Assembly: GCA_039916225.1 (NCBI GenBank)
Contig: JBDSLU010000169.1
Span: 1 to 24,073, forward strand
Length of the DNA: 24,073 bases
DNA from: JBDSLU01 sp039916225
GTDB taxonomy: Bacteria; Acidobacteriota; Vicinamibacteria; Vicinamibacterales; Vicinamibacteraceae
Reading direction: 5' to 3'
Part shown: positions 1 through 7,450 of the stretch, piece by piece
Position numbering within the stretch: the first letter of the stretch is position 1
Layout of the letters: each line of letters opens with the position of its first letter
Translations under genes and position numbers: made by a program
The notes under the pieces: model-generated
What the model saw: only the letters and a program-made list of their open reading frames with translations
What the model was told of the DNA's origin: nothing
Database searches by the model: none

Positions 1-38
1 GATGAAGGGATCGGGAGCAGCCGGCATCGATCGGGACA

Positions 39-2069
39 CTAGTGGATCTTCACCAGGACGAGCACCTCGGCCGGCGGCAACGGATCGATGGTGACGAAGG
101 CCGGCTCGCCGGCGAAGCGCCGGCCGCGGACGGCAATCCGCGAACCGGCCGGGTGTGACCCGGTGAACGTGCCGGGCGCCGCGCCGACTTCCGCGGTGTT
201 CACCGCGACCAGGAATTCCTCGCCGATCCGCGACAGCTCGTTCGATACCACGACCTGGCCACCGCGTGCGCCTTCGCCGTTCGGGTTGACGAGGACCAGG
301 GCCTCGTCGGTATCGAGGATCCGCGACCAGGCGATCAGCTCGCCGGCCGCCGGCAGCGCGAAGTCGGCGAAGACGCGGATCGCGCGCTGGTACTGGCGTC
401 CGACGCGCAGCACGGGGTGGCGCGCCCGCGTTGCGCACAGCGCCTCGATCCGCCGGTAGGCCGGGCTGGTCGTGTCGAAGGCGTGGGTGTCGAAGGTACC
501 GAAGGGGCCAAAGCCGGGTAGCGTCTCGTCGCGCTCGAGCACCTGGGTATCGAGATCCTCGCTGTGGTTGGCGCGCGGGTGGGCCGGGCCGAACATCGCC
601 TCGCGGAGGTAGCGGTCGTTCCCGCCCCAGCCCTGGTCGGCAAGAAAGGGCAGCTGGCTCGCCGCCGGCCCGGCGAACGCCTGCTCGGACCCGTAGTAGA
701 GGCACGGGATGCCGAGCGCGAACAGCTGGAGCGCGGTCGCCGCCACGATCTGCCGGTCCTTCACCGGCGAGGCGTCGGGGATCTCGGCCGAGAACCGCAG
801 CTTGCGGCCGAAGACGTGGTCGTGGTCGTCGAGGATCGAGACGTGGCGATCGCCGAAGGCGCGGTGCGACTCGAAGCCGCGGCTCGCCTCGTCGAAGCCC
901 TGGAAGTAGTCGGCGGCCGGGCGGAGGCCCTTGGCGACGTCGGTCAGGATGAGGCGGGCGCCGCCGATGTCGAGCGCCGCGGTCAGGTTGCGTCGCGCCG
1001 CTCCCAGATGGTCGATGACGAAGTCCTGGACGTCGTCGCCGCCGGCGATCTCGCCGACGATCAGGAAATTGCGCTTGCCGAGCCGATCGGCGAACTCGCG
1101 CAGCGCGCCGCAGAAGTTGCGGGCCTCCTCGAGCGACAGGTGCTTCACCGTGTCGAGGCGGTAGCCGTCGCAGTCGCTGACGGCGATCCAGTACTTGTAG
1201 CAGTCGACCAGCGCCGACAGCGTGTCGCCGCCGTCGAGGGCAAGATCCTTCAGGGCGAAGAAGTCGGTGCGCTTGTGCTCGGCGTGCGCCTCGTCGAGGC
1301 CGCCGGCGCCGAGCGAGCCGGCCCCGGCGCGCGTGTAGTGCCGCATCGCCCGCAGTTCGATCGGCCAGACACCGTCGTGGACGCCAGCCGCCGCCGTCGA
1401 GCCCTGCTGATGTTCGTCGCGCAGGGCCGTGCTCCACCCCTCGCCAGGGCCATCGGCGGCGCCGTAGAACTGCGGAAACGCCAGGTACGGCGGCTCGTTG
1501 CGCAGCGCCCCGAGGCCGGCCTCCGGCGGCACGTAGCCCCAGTTGTCGCCGGTGTGGTTGGCGATGATGTCGAGGATGATCCGCAGGCCGCGGGCGTGCG
1601 CGTCTTCGCACAGGTCGACCAGATTCTCGCGCGAGCCGAAGCGCGGATCGACTTCGAGGAAATCCTGGACGCCGTAGCCGTGGAACGTGTCGAGCCGCGC
1701 CCGCTGCTTGAAGACCGGGCCGATCCACAGGGTGGTGACGCCGAGGCCCTGCAGGTAGTCGAGACGGCCGCGGATGCCGGCGAGGGTGCCGCCCTGCCAG
1801 CGCGCGCCGGACGCCGCCCACTCGCGCCAGTCGATGTCGGGCCGGGCCGGCGTCGTCCGCAGCACCGCGCGCCGTGTCTGCGTCAGCAGCTCGCGCGTGT
1901 CCTCGCGGCCGTCGCTGAAGCGATCCGGCAGCAGGAAATAGAGCACTTCGTCGCGCCAGTCGGCGGGCGACGACGTGTAGCCGCCGAGTGCGGCGGCGCG
2001 CTCGAGCAGTGTGTGCACGTCATCGAGCGAGGCGGGCCGGGTCGTGGTGACGATGTCGCGTGGTGCCAC
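39..2069 (-). CDS. GH13 alpha-amylase-family glycoside hydrolase
   Basis: A 676-residue GH13 enzyme expected to cleave or rearrange alpha-glucans. All four conserved regions are visible: DIIANH at 167-172, GYRLDTVKH at 302-310 with nucleophile D306, VGEIAGG from 338 with acid/base E340, and DDHDH at 414-418 with transition-state D417. HGYGVQDFLEVDPRFG (130-145) is the usual substrate-pocket segment after strand 3. The N-terminal part begins the barrel with FLLPDRFSDG near 45-54; a C-terminal beta domain closes the protein. No signal peptide is seen, so it is probably cytoplasmic. The start is GTG at 2069, with GGAAAGG about 7 bases upstream. It lies last in a minus-strand run, 31 bases after the DsbD-N-like gene. 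The family is sure; substrate (starch, maltodextrin or trehalose-type) cannot be read from sequence. Confidence 0.93.
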   Translation of the reverse strand: MAPRDIVTTTRPASLDDVHTLLERAAALGGYTSSPADWRDEVLYFLLPDRFSDGREDTRELLTQTRRAVLRTTPARPDIDWREWAASGARWQGGTLAGIRGRLDYLQGLGVTTLWIGPVFKQRARLDTFHGYGVQDFLEVDPRFGSRENLVDLCEDAHARGLRIILDIIANHTGDNWGYVPPEAGLGALRNEPPYLAFPQFYGAADGPGEGWSTALRDEHQQGSTAAAGVHDGVWPIELRAMRHYTRAGAGSLGAGGLDEAHAEHKRTDFFALKDLALDGGDTLSALVDCYKYWIAVSDCDGYRLDTVKHLSLEEARNFCGALREFADRLGKRNFLIVGEIAGGDDVQDFVIDHLGAARRNLTAALDIGGARLILTDVAKGLRPAADYFQGFDEASRGFESHRAFGDRHVSILDDHDHVFGRKLRFSAEIPDASPVKDRQIVAATALQLFALGIPCLYYGSEQAFAGPAASQLPFLADQGWGGNDRYLREAMFGPAHPRANHSEDLDTQVLERDETLPGFGPFGTFDTHAFDTTSPAYRRIEALCATRARHPVLRVGRQYQRAIRVFADFALPAAGELIAWSRILDTDEALVLVNPNGEGARGGQVVVSNELSRIGEEFLVAVNTAEVGAAPGTFTGSHPAGSRIAVRGRRFAGEPAFVTIDPLPPAEVLVLVKIH

Positions 2070-2100
2070 GCGGGCCTTTCCAGGGGGTGGTGTCGCGAGG

Positions 2101-2589
2101 TCAGGGCGCGACGGTCAGCGTCCACGTCACGTCGGTCTTGACCGGACGGTAGCAGACCTTGTCGTCGCAGGCTTGATAGTCGAAGCGACCGGGCACGACC
2201 AGGTCGCCGGGCTTCGCCGAGGCGGCGACGGCGACCGTCACCGTGACCGAAAAGCTCTTCTCGAACACGGCGAGCGGCGCGTCCTGCCCTTCCTGCGTGA
2301 AATCCACGGCGGCCGGGTACTTGGTCGTCGTCACCGTGACGCCGGGCGGTGGTGTCAGGACCAGCGCGGTCGGAAAGAAGGCTACGTCACGCGGCTTGTT
2401 CGACTGCACGTGGACGTTCGGCGGCAACGTCACCTTCAGGACCAGCGTCGCCGGCTTGCCGGCGCGCACATTCACCGTCTCGACCGTCGTCGCGAGCTCG
2501 GCCTTGGGCGCGCGCATCTGTGCGGCAGTCGTCGACGGACTGACGAGCACCGCGATGGTGAGCAGGGTAGCGGCATGTCGCCGGATCAT
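2101..2589 (-). CDS. Stand-alone DsbD N-terminal-like periplasmic redox domain protein
   Basis: A 162-residue exported protein. Residues 1-24 are a signal peptide ending TTAAQ. The rest resembles only the N-terminal (alpha) domain of the thiol:disulfide interchange protein DsbD: an Ig-like fold with NVHVQSNKP near 58-66 and the cysteine pair in YQACDDKVCYRP (C141 and C146), which corresponds to the redox-active pair of DsbD-alpha. The membrane beta domain and thioredoxin-like gamma domain are absent, and no other gene here supplies them. ATG at 2589 is preferred because it starts the signal peptide; an in-frame TTG at 2610 adds seven residues. It lies 31 bases before the GH13 gene and 31 bases after the DUF3179 stop. 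A role as periplasmic thiol acceptor is inferred from the domain. Confidence 0.82.
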   Translation of the reverse strand: MIRRHAATLLTIAVLVSPSTTAAQMRAPKAELATTVETVNVRAGKPATLVLKVTLPPNVHVQSNKPRDVAFFPTALVLTPPPGVTVTTTKYPAAVDFTQEGQDAPLAVFEKSFSVTVTVAVAASAKPGDLVVPGRFDYQACDDKVCYRPVKTDVTWTLTVAP

Positions 2590-2620
2590 CGCCGTCAATT
2601 CTGCCACCAAAATGCCGAGG

Positions 2621-3943
2621 CTACGTCGCCGCCGGCTTGGTCGCGGCCGGGACCGCTGGGGCCGTCAAGGTGGGCGTTGGCGGTGGAACCGGCGCCGCGG
2701 GCCGCGGCTGCCACTCGGTGTGGACGACCGTGTCCGGGTGGCGCAGCTGCCAGTCGAACCAGAACTCGGTGGTCGACGGGATGCGTGCGAGCTGTTCGCC
2801 GGCCATCGGGCCGGAGACGGCCTCGCCGGAAATGTCCCACTCGGTGCCGGTCGTCGCGTCGATGAAGCGCGCCGGCGACGAGCCGACCTTCGTCATCAGC
2901 TCGATCTCCTTACCGTCGACGCGGCGGTCGAAGACGCGCACGGAGATGCCGTCGCCGCCGACCAGCACGGCGACCGGAACACCGCCGACGCGGTCCATCA
3001 CCGCGTAGGTCATCGCCGGCTTCTTCGGGCCGCGCCGGCTGTTCGGCGCCAGCTCGATGTGCGGGTAGGCCTTGGCCTTGCCGTTGACGACGATGCCGAC
3101 GACGTAGGCCCGGCGATGCAGCGGATCGCCGGGCGGCGCCGGGACGACGGTCCGCACCTTGTCCATTCGATCCTCCCAGCCCTTGTCGATGTCGAGCTCG
3201 GGATCGACGCGGGCCAGGACCTTGGTGTCCGGATGCTCGCGCGCCCACAGCGCATAGGTCACTTCATCGTGCAGCAGCGGCGTCAGCCGCATGCCGGCGA
3301 GCGGTCCAGCGACCGCTTCTCCCGACGCCTGCTGCCACCACGATCGCGACTCGATGTCCTCGAGCATCGCGTTCTGGTTGTTGATGCCGATCAGGCGAAA
3401 GGTCAGCACCATCCCATTCAGCCTGCGACTGAAGATCGTGCCCGTGTGGCAGAGCGTGCAATAGCTGGCGACGATCGGCTCGCCGCCGATGGTGACGTTG
3501 ACGACGTGGTGATACCCGATGCGCCGCACCGGGAACGCGACCGCGTCCTCCTTGATGACGACGCCGAGCACCAGGTCGTCGGCATCGAGATGCGGGGCCT
3601 TGGCGCCGGCGTCGAACTTCGGCTCGGCGATCGGGTTGAACATCCACTCGAAGTGGTTCTGGTGGGCGAACCAGGCCACGGTTACGCCGACGATCGCCAT
3701 CAGCGACAGCGCGGCCTTGCCGGGCCAGCGGGTGCGCTTCCAGCCGACGTAGAGACCGCCGACCAGGATCGCCGCGAGCGCGGCCGTCCCGGCCGGCGCC
3801 CACTCGCGGCGCAGCGTCCACGCCCACGGGACGAACGACGGGCCCTGCGGTTTGAAGGGCCAGAGGAGATAGATCGGCACGCCGACCAGGGCCACCGCCG
3901 CCGCCAACACAGTCAGCAACCCGATCCAGACGATGCGTGGCAT
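2621..3943 (-). CDS. DUF3179 domain membrane protein
   Basis: A 440-residue protein with three predicted N-terminal membrane segments (about 4-27, 51-67 and 78-93), then a large extracytoplasmic part of DUF3179 type; its biochemical function is unknown. The family hallmark YC-x-LC appears as YCTLCHTG at 161-168. The sequence SGEAVAGPLAG followed by an HPDT motif recurs later as SGEAVSGPMAG plus HPDT, so the domain has two related halves. The C-terminus is a Pro/Ala-rich tail. The CTLCH pentapeptide also fits the CxxCH haem-c pattern, although a single such motif within a known family motif is weak evidence. ATG at 3943 is chosen because the hydrophobic N-terminus begins there. It heads a likely operon with the DsbD-N-like and GH13 genes and is divergent from the cyclotransferase. 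Confidence 0.88.
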   Translation of the reverse strand: MPRIVWIGLLTVLAAAVALVGVPIYLLWPFKPQGPSFVPWAWTLRREWAPAGTAALAAILVGGLYVGWKRTRWPGKAALSLMAIVGVTVAWFAHQNHFEWMFNPIAEPKFDAGAKAPHLDADDLVLGVVIKEDAVAFPVRRIGYHHVVNVTIGGEPIVASYCTLCHTGTIFSRRLNGMVLTFRLIGINNQNAMLEDIESRSWWQQASGEAVAGPLAGMRLTPLLHDEVTYALWAREHPDTKVLARVDPELDIDKGWEDRMDKVRTVVPAPPGDPLHRRAYVVGIVVNGKAKAYPHIELAPNSRRGPKKPAMTYAVMDRVGGVPVAVLVGGDGISVRVFDRRVDGKEIELMTKVGSSPARFIDATTGTEWDISGEAVSGPMAGEQLARIPSTTEFWFDWQLRHPDTVVHTEWQPRPAAPVPPPTPTLTAPAVPAATKPAAT

Positions 3944-4056
3944 GGCGCGAGTGTATCTCCGGCCTGACGGGGTGGTCATCCACGGTGCTGAACACTGGCG
4001 TGAAGCGTCTCGCGCTCCCATCCGCGTCGGCCCGCCGGCGTGTTACAAGTGTCCGG

Positions 4057-4887
4057 GTGAGCGTCCTGCGAACCCGTCGTCCTTTCGTCGCGGCGGCTGC
4101 CATCGGTGCGTCGTGGCTGCTGTTGGCGCAGACGGCCGCGCTCGTCGCGCAGCGCCGGCACGCGCCCCCCGTGTCCGGCTATCGCGTCGTCAACGCCTAC
4201 CCGCATGATCCGGACGCCTACACGCAGGGTCTGATCTTCCGCGGCGGTTTTCTCTACGAGAGCACCGGCCGCAACGGCAAGTCGACGCTGCGCAAGGTCA
4301 AGCTCGAGACCGGCGCCGTGCTGCAGCAGCGGCAGGTCGATTCAGCGCATTTCGCCGAAGGCCTGGCTGAGTGGAAGGGCCGGCTGTTCCAGCTCACGTG
4401 GCAGTCGAACGTCGCGTTCGTCTACGACCTGGCGACGTTCAATTTGGCGAAGACCATGCGCTTTCCAGGTGAGGGCTGGGGGCTGGCGGCCAGCCCCGAG
4501 GGTCTGATCTTGAGCGACGGCAGCGCCGACCTGCGCGTGCTCGATCCGGAGACGTTCCGCGAGACCCGCCGCGTGACGGTTCGCGATGGCGACACGCCGA
4601 TCGATCAGCTGAACGAGCTGGAGTTCGTCCGCGGCGAGGTGTGGGCCAACGTCTGGCACACGAACCGCATCGCCCGGATCGCGCCGCAGACCGGTCGCGT
4701 CGTCGGCTGGATCGACCTGAGCGGGCTGATGGGGATGTATCGCCTCGACCCCGAGGCGGTGCTGAACGGCATCGCGTACGACGCCGCGTCCCAGCGGCTG
4801 TTCGTCACCGGCAAGCTGTGGCCGAAGCTGTTCGAGATCCAAGTCGTGCCGAAGGCGCCGGCCCGCGCCGTTCAGCGCTCCCAGTAG
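4057..4887 (+). CDS. Glutaminyl-peptide cyclotransferase (glutamine cyclotransferase family)
   Basis: A 276-residue protein of the plant/bacterial five-bladed beta-propeller glutaminyl cyclase family, which converts N-terminal glutamine to pyroglutamate. Family segments are in order: AYTQGLIF (54-61), YESTGRNGKS (67-76), FAEGLAEW (99-106), PGEGWGLA (137-144), QLNELEF (184-190), VLNGIAYD (235-242) and FVTGKLWPKLFE (249-260). Residues 8-31 are a hydrophobic signal or anchor ending ALVAQ, so it acts outside the cytoplasmic membrane. GTG at 4057 is chosen because it precedes the basic and hydrophobic leader directly; the frame stays open upstream to 3937 but overlaps the divergent DUF3179 start. 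No Shine-Dalgarno sequence is visible, but TACAAG lies seven bases before the GTG. A likely role is protecting secreted proteins with N-terminal Gln. Confidence 0.93.
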   Translation: MSVLRTRRPFVAAAAIGASWLLLAQTAALVAQRRHAPPVSGYRVVNAYPHDPDAYTQGLIFRGGFLYESTGRNGKSTLRKVKLETGAVLQQRQVDSAHFAEGLAEWKGRLFQLTWQSNVAFVYDLATFNLAKTMRFPGEGWGLAASPEGLILSDGSADLRVLDPETFRETRRVTVRDGDTPIDQLNELEFVRGEVWANVWHTNRIARIAPQTGRVVGWIDLSGLMGMYRLDPEAVLNGIAYDAASQRLFVTGKLWPKLFEIQVVPKAPARAVQRSQ

Positions 4888-4945
4888 AACGGCGGTCCGG
4901 ATCCGGCCGCGCCGCGTCGCGCCCCAGCCAGGAGGAGCACACCCC

Positions 4946-5482
4946 ATGAAGTCCACCGGTCTCGCCGCCATCGGCCTCGCCTGCTTCGCCGCGGGCGCCT
5001 TCAGCCACGCCGGCCTTCCCCAGGGCAAGAAGCCGGCCTTTGACGCGACGGTGTTCGAGGGCAGCGCGCCGGCGGTCGGCACCAAGCTGCTCGAAGGCGC
5101 CCTGGCGCTGGCCGAACAGGGCAGCTGGGAACGCATCGCCGTCGGCCGCGCCTGGTATCTCGGCGGCGACAAAACCAAGGGTCAGCAGATCTTCGACAGC
5201 GTGACGTCCGGCAAGAAGGTCGAGGGCAGCGACTGGTTCCGCATCGGCCGGGTCTATGCGGAGGCCGGCGAGTGGCCCAAGGCCAGCGACGCGTTCGACA
5301 AGGCGATGGCGATGAACGCCGACGACGATTCCGGCAGCATCGAATACGGCGCCTTCGCCAACGTGAACAACGACCGCACCAAGGCCGAAGGGCTCTTCCG
5401 GACGGCGATCCAGAAGAAGCCCAAGGAGTTCTGGCACTGGGTCAACGCCGGCGGGTCGTATCTCGGTGTCAAGCCGCAGTGA
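4946..5482 (+). CDS. Exported tetratricopeptide-repeat protein
   Basis: A 178-residue protein. Residues 1-21 look like a signal peptide (MKSTG then a hydrophobic run ending AFSHA). The remainder is helical and repeat-like: the segments around 46-88, 95-125 (WFRIGRVYAEAGEWPKASDA followed by FDKAMAMNAD) and 131-160 (YGAFANVNNDRTKAEGLFRT) fit TPR helix pairs with the small/large residue pattern. TPR domains bind other proteins; no partner can be named. It follows the cyclotransferase by 58 bases on the same strand and has its own strong Shine-Dalgarno sequence (AGGAGG, 9 bases before ATG). It ends 12 bases from the convergent cupin gene. Specific function unknown. Confidence 0.8.
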   Translation: MKSTGLAAIGLACFAAGAFSHAGLPQGKKPAFDATVFEGSAPAVGTKLLEGALALAEQGSWERIAVGRAWYLGGDKTKGQQIFDSVTSGKKVEGSDWFRIGRVYAEAGEWPKASDAFDKAMAMNADDDSGSIEYGAFANVNNDRTKAEGLFRTAIQKKPKEFWHWVNAGGSYLGVKPQ

Positions 5483-5494
5483 TCGGCCGCGTTC

Positions 5495-6004
5495 TTACTT
5501 GGGCAGCGCGGCGGCCGTCTCTTTCACCTCAGTCAGCGCGTCGGCAGGGGTGATCTCAGTGCCCTGCGGGTTGACGTAGTGGATGTCGAACGCCCCATCC
5601 GAGTAGACGTAGAGCATGCACGCCTGCTGGCACGTGAACTGGTGGACGTGCTTCGTCGGCATCAGCGCGAAGCCGCCGGCCCGCAGGGTGAAGGGGGCGC
5701 CATCCTTCATCTCCAGGCGGGCGACGCCACTGGCGAGGATCAGGTGTTCGCTCGGCGTGTGCCAATGCCAGGGAATCACGCAGCCGGCAGCGATCTTGGC
5801 CAGGATGATCGTGGCGCCCTGGGAGGGGTCACCGGTCTGAACCGCCCCCGCCGCACACGTCGGCATCCCGGGAACCGGCCCGAATGTCATATCGGCGAGG
5901 TTGCGGCCCACGGCTCCTCCGCCAGGCGCCTGCGCGGCGGCCGACACCGAAACGACGAGCAGCAGGCCCAGCGAGACGAGCGAGGTGAATTGCCTGACAG
6001 TCAT
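5495..6004 (-). CDS. Exported cupin-domain protein
   Basis: A 169-residue single-domain cupin with an N-terminal signal peptide (about 1-25, ending VSAAAQ). Cupin motif 1 is WHWHTPSEHLILASG, giving metal ligands H80, H82 and E86. Motif 2 contains LMPTKHVHQFTC, giving H119 or H121. The ligand set for a bound divalent metal is therefore complete. Four cysteines (50, 75, 125, 129) could form disulfides in the periplasm. Small exported cupins of this type are common and mostly uncharacterised; a dioxygenase, isomerase or sensor role cannot be chosen from sequence. AGGAGG lies about 8 bases before ATG. The gene is 91 bases downstream of the RidA-like gene and may be transcribed separately. Confidence 0.87.
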   Translation of the reverse strand: MTVRQFTSLVSLGLLLVVSVSAAAQAPGGGAVGRNLADMTFGPVPGMPTCAAGAVQTGDPSQGATIILAKIAAGCVIPWHWHTPSEHLILASGVARLEMKDGAPFTLRAGGFALMPTKHVHQFTCQQACMLYVYSDGAFDIHYVNPQGTEITPADALTEVKETAAALPK

Positions 6005-6084
6005 GGCGTGTTCCTCCTGAACAAGGCTCAGATGTCGGGACGCGGCGATAGTGTCGCTGGGCGGATGAGACTCGGAGCCGAGCC

Positions 6085-6101
6085 GCCTGACGTCGTCAGG
6101 C
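6085..6101 (-). terminator. Candidate hairpin at the RidA stop codon
   Basis: GCCTGAC and GTCAGGC form a 7-base stem with a GTC loop and overlap the RidA stop codon (6096-6098 on the minus strand). No T-run follows, so it is a weak terminator candidate in the 91-base gap before the cupin gene. Confidence 0.3.
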
Positions 6102-6476
6102 CTCGGCGATAGCGGCGATCGACACCTTGAGGCCGGGAATCCTCGCCGGCAGCTTGGCGCCCTGACGGGCGGGCGGATTCGACGGAAACCAGCGAAGCCA
6201 CTCTTCGTTCATCCCGGGGAAGTCGTCTTCGTCCGCGAGCACCACGGTGACGCTCACAATCTTGTCGAGCGAGCTGCCGGCCTCCTCGAGGATGGCCGCG
6301 ACGTTGGTCAGGCACTGCCGCGTCTGCTCCTGAATGGTCGTCCCCGAGATCTGACCGGACGCCGGATCGTGGGGCGCGGTCCCCGAGACGAAGACCAGCC
6401 CCGCGGCCTTGACCGCTTGACTGTAGCTGGCGGGAGGCTTGGCCGCTTTCGACGTGAAGACGATCTGGCGAGGCAT
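6096..6476 (-). CDS. RidA/YjgF-family protein
   Basis: A 126-residue member of the RidA (YjgF/YER057c/UK114) family of small trimeric proteins; the best-known members hydrolyse reactive enamines and imines made by PLP enzymes. The core is recognisable: SYSQAVKAAGLVFVSG (17-32), QTRQCLTNVAAILEEAG (51-67), and PPARQGAKLP with R104 aligning with the catalytic R105 of E. coli RidA. The C-terminal pair of glutamates of E. coli RidA (E120, E122 in IEIEAIA) is replaced by serine and alanine here (VSIAAIA). It may therefore belong to a divergent subgroup with another substrate. AAGGAAA lies about 8 bases before ATG. The gene follows the small membrane-protein gene by 18 bases, so the two are probably one transcript. 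Confidence 0.9.
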   Translation of the reverse strand: MPRQIVFTSKAAKPPASYSQAVKAAGLVFVSGTAPHDPASGQISGTTIQEQTRQCLTNVAAILEEAGSSLDKIVSVTVVLADEDDFPGMNEEWLRWFPSNPPARQGAKLPARIPGLKVSIAAIAEA

Positions 6477-6494
6477 GTGAGTTTTCCTTGTCGG

Positions 6495-6869
6495 TCAGGT
6501 GAGAGAACGGCGCTGTCGGGCCCGGAACGCGCCGCCGATCGCCGCGCTCGGCACCATCAGGAGCAACGCGGCCAGCTGCGACCAGATCGTGCCATGGCCC
6601 ACGGCGCTGACCAAGGACGCCGTGGCGCCGGCGGCGATCACCAGCGCAACCGCAATGCCGTGCGCCAGAGGCGAACGACCCGCCAGCGCGGCGGCGGCAT
6701 ACCCGCCCAGGCCGGCGGCCACGACGCCGACGACCATGCTGGCCAGCATCACGACGAGTGGCGCCTCCTGGTGCGGCGCCTGTCCGGAGACCTGGAAGAA
6801 CGCGAACGCCGGCATCGCGAACAGCAGATAGCCGGCGATGACGGCGCCGATGGAGCGCAAGAGTCTCAC
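6495..6869 (-). CDS. Small four-helix membrane protein, function unknown
   Basis: A 124-residue hydrophobic protein with four predicted membrane segments (about 5-27, 37-62, 69-91 and 97-113) and a basic C-terminal tail, which by the positive-inside rule is probably cytoplasmic. I do not recognise a family. The start is GTG at 6869; there is no Shine-Dalgarno sequence, but TAGAAT lies exactly six bases upstream of the start, which would place transcription initiation at the start codon itself. It is 34 bases after the phosphoesterase stop and 18 bases before the RidA-like gene, on the same strand. Confidence 0.72.
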   Translation of the reverse strand: MRLLRSIGAVIAGYLLFAMPAFAFFQVSGQAPHQEAPLVVMLASMVVGVVAAGLGGYAAAALAGRSPLAHGIAVALVIAAGATASLVSAVGHGTIWSQLAALLLMVPSAAIGGAFRARQRRSLT

Positions 6870-6875
6870 CAGTCG

Positions 6876-6881
6876 ATTCTA
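6876..6881 (-). promoter_or_regulatory. Candidate -10 element placing transcription at the start codon of the four-helix membrane protein
   Basis: Read on the minus strand, TAGAAT (five of six consensus bases) is followed by exactly six bases and then the GTG start codon at 6869. This is the spacing expected of a leaderless transcript. No -35 match is seen. Confidence 0.4.
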
Positions 6882-6903
6882 TGTTCGCTGATGAGGCCGG
6901 GCG

Positions 6904-7368
6904 TCAGCCGGGCGCGAGCTCATGGATGTGCGCCGAGACACTGCCGCTGTCGATGCGTAGCTCCGCCACGGCAATCGGCAGCCTGAAGCGGCGCGGCCCC
7001 GCGCTGCCTGGGTTCACGTACAGCACGCCATCGCGTTCCGTCACGGACGGCTTATGGGAGTGGCCGAACACGACGACGCGGATGCCGTGGGCGTGCGGCT
7101 CGATGCGGAGCGCCGCGACATCGTGGAGCACGTGGATGGTCACGCCGTCGATCGTGACGCGCGTCGTCTCGGGCAGGCGCCGCGCCCATGCATCGGTGTC
7201 GACGTTGCCGCGGATGGCGGTCAGGGGCGCGATGGCGGCCAGCGCCTCGAGGATCGTCGGATCGCCGACGTCGCCGGCGTGCACGATGTGATCGCTTCCG
7301 GCGAGGAAGGCCAGCGCTTCCGGCCGCAACAGCCCATGCGTGTCCGAGATGAGGCCCACGCGGATCAT
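6904..7368 (-). CDS. YfcE/MJ0936-type metallophosphoesterase
   Basis: A 154-residue calcineurin-like phosphoesterase of the short YfcE type, a phosphodiesterase needing two divalent metals. The whole metal-binding set is visible: D9 and H11 (SDTHG), D33 (HAGDVGD), N55 (RGNVD), H82 (VLHD) and H103/H105 (GHSHKP). The product matches usual family length. ATG at 7368 is chosen because MIRVGLISDTHG starts directly at the first core strand; the frame remains open upstream but overlaps the divergent redoxin gene. The shared 82-base intergenic region carries a -10-like TATAAC/GTTATAC element usable from either strand. Natural substrate unknown. Confidence 0.92.
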   Translation of the reverse strand: MIRVGLISDTHGLLRPEALAFLAGSDHIVHAGDVGDPTILEALAAIAPLTAIRGNVDTDAWARRLPETTRVTIDGVTIHVLHDVAALRIEPHAHGIRVVVFGHSHKPSVTERDGVLYVNPGSAGPRRFRLPIAVAELRIDSGSVSAHIHELAPG

Positions 7369-7401
7369 GCGATCACTGCTCGATCCATGCGACGTTCCGT
7401 C

Positions 7402-7408
7402 GTATAAC
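7402..7408. promoter_or_regulatory. Candidate divergent -10 element between phosphoesterase and redoxin genes
   Basis: GTATAAC reads TATAAC on the plus strand (toward the redoxin gene) and GTTATAC on the minus strand (toward the phosphoesterase). It lies 42 bases from the redoxin ATG and about 33 from the phosphoesterase ATG. It is the only AT-rich patch in the 82-base gap. Confidence 0.35.
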
Positions 7409-7450
7409 TCAGTGGACAGACCACTTCGATCCGCTCGAAGGACAGTCAGT

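Noticed and set aside
564..3967. Long plus-strand open frames opposite the GH13, DsbD-N-like and DUF3179 genes.
   Set aside because: The minus-strand proteins carry catalytic and family motifs in order; the plus frames are low-complexity and Arg/Ala/Val-rich.
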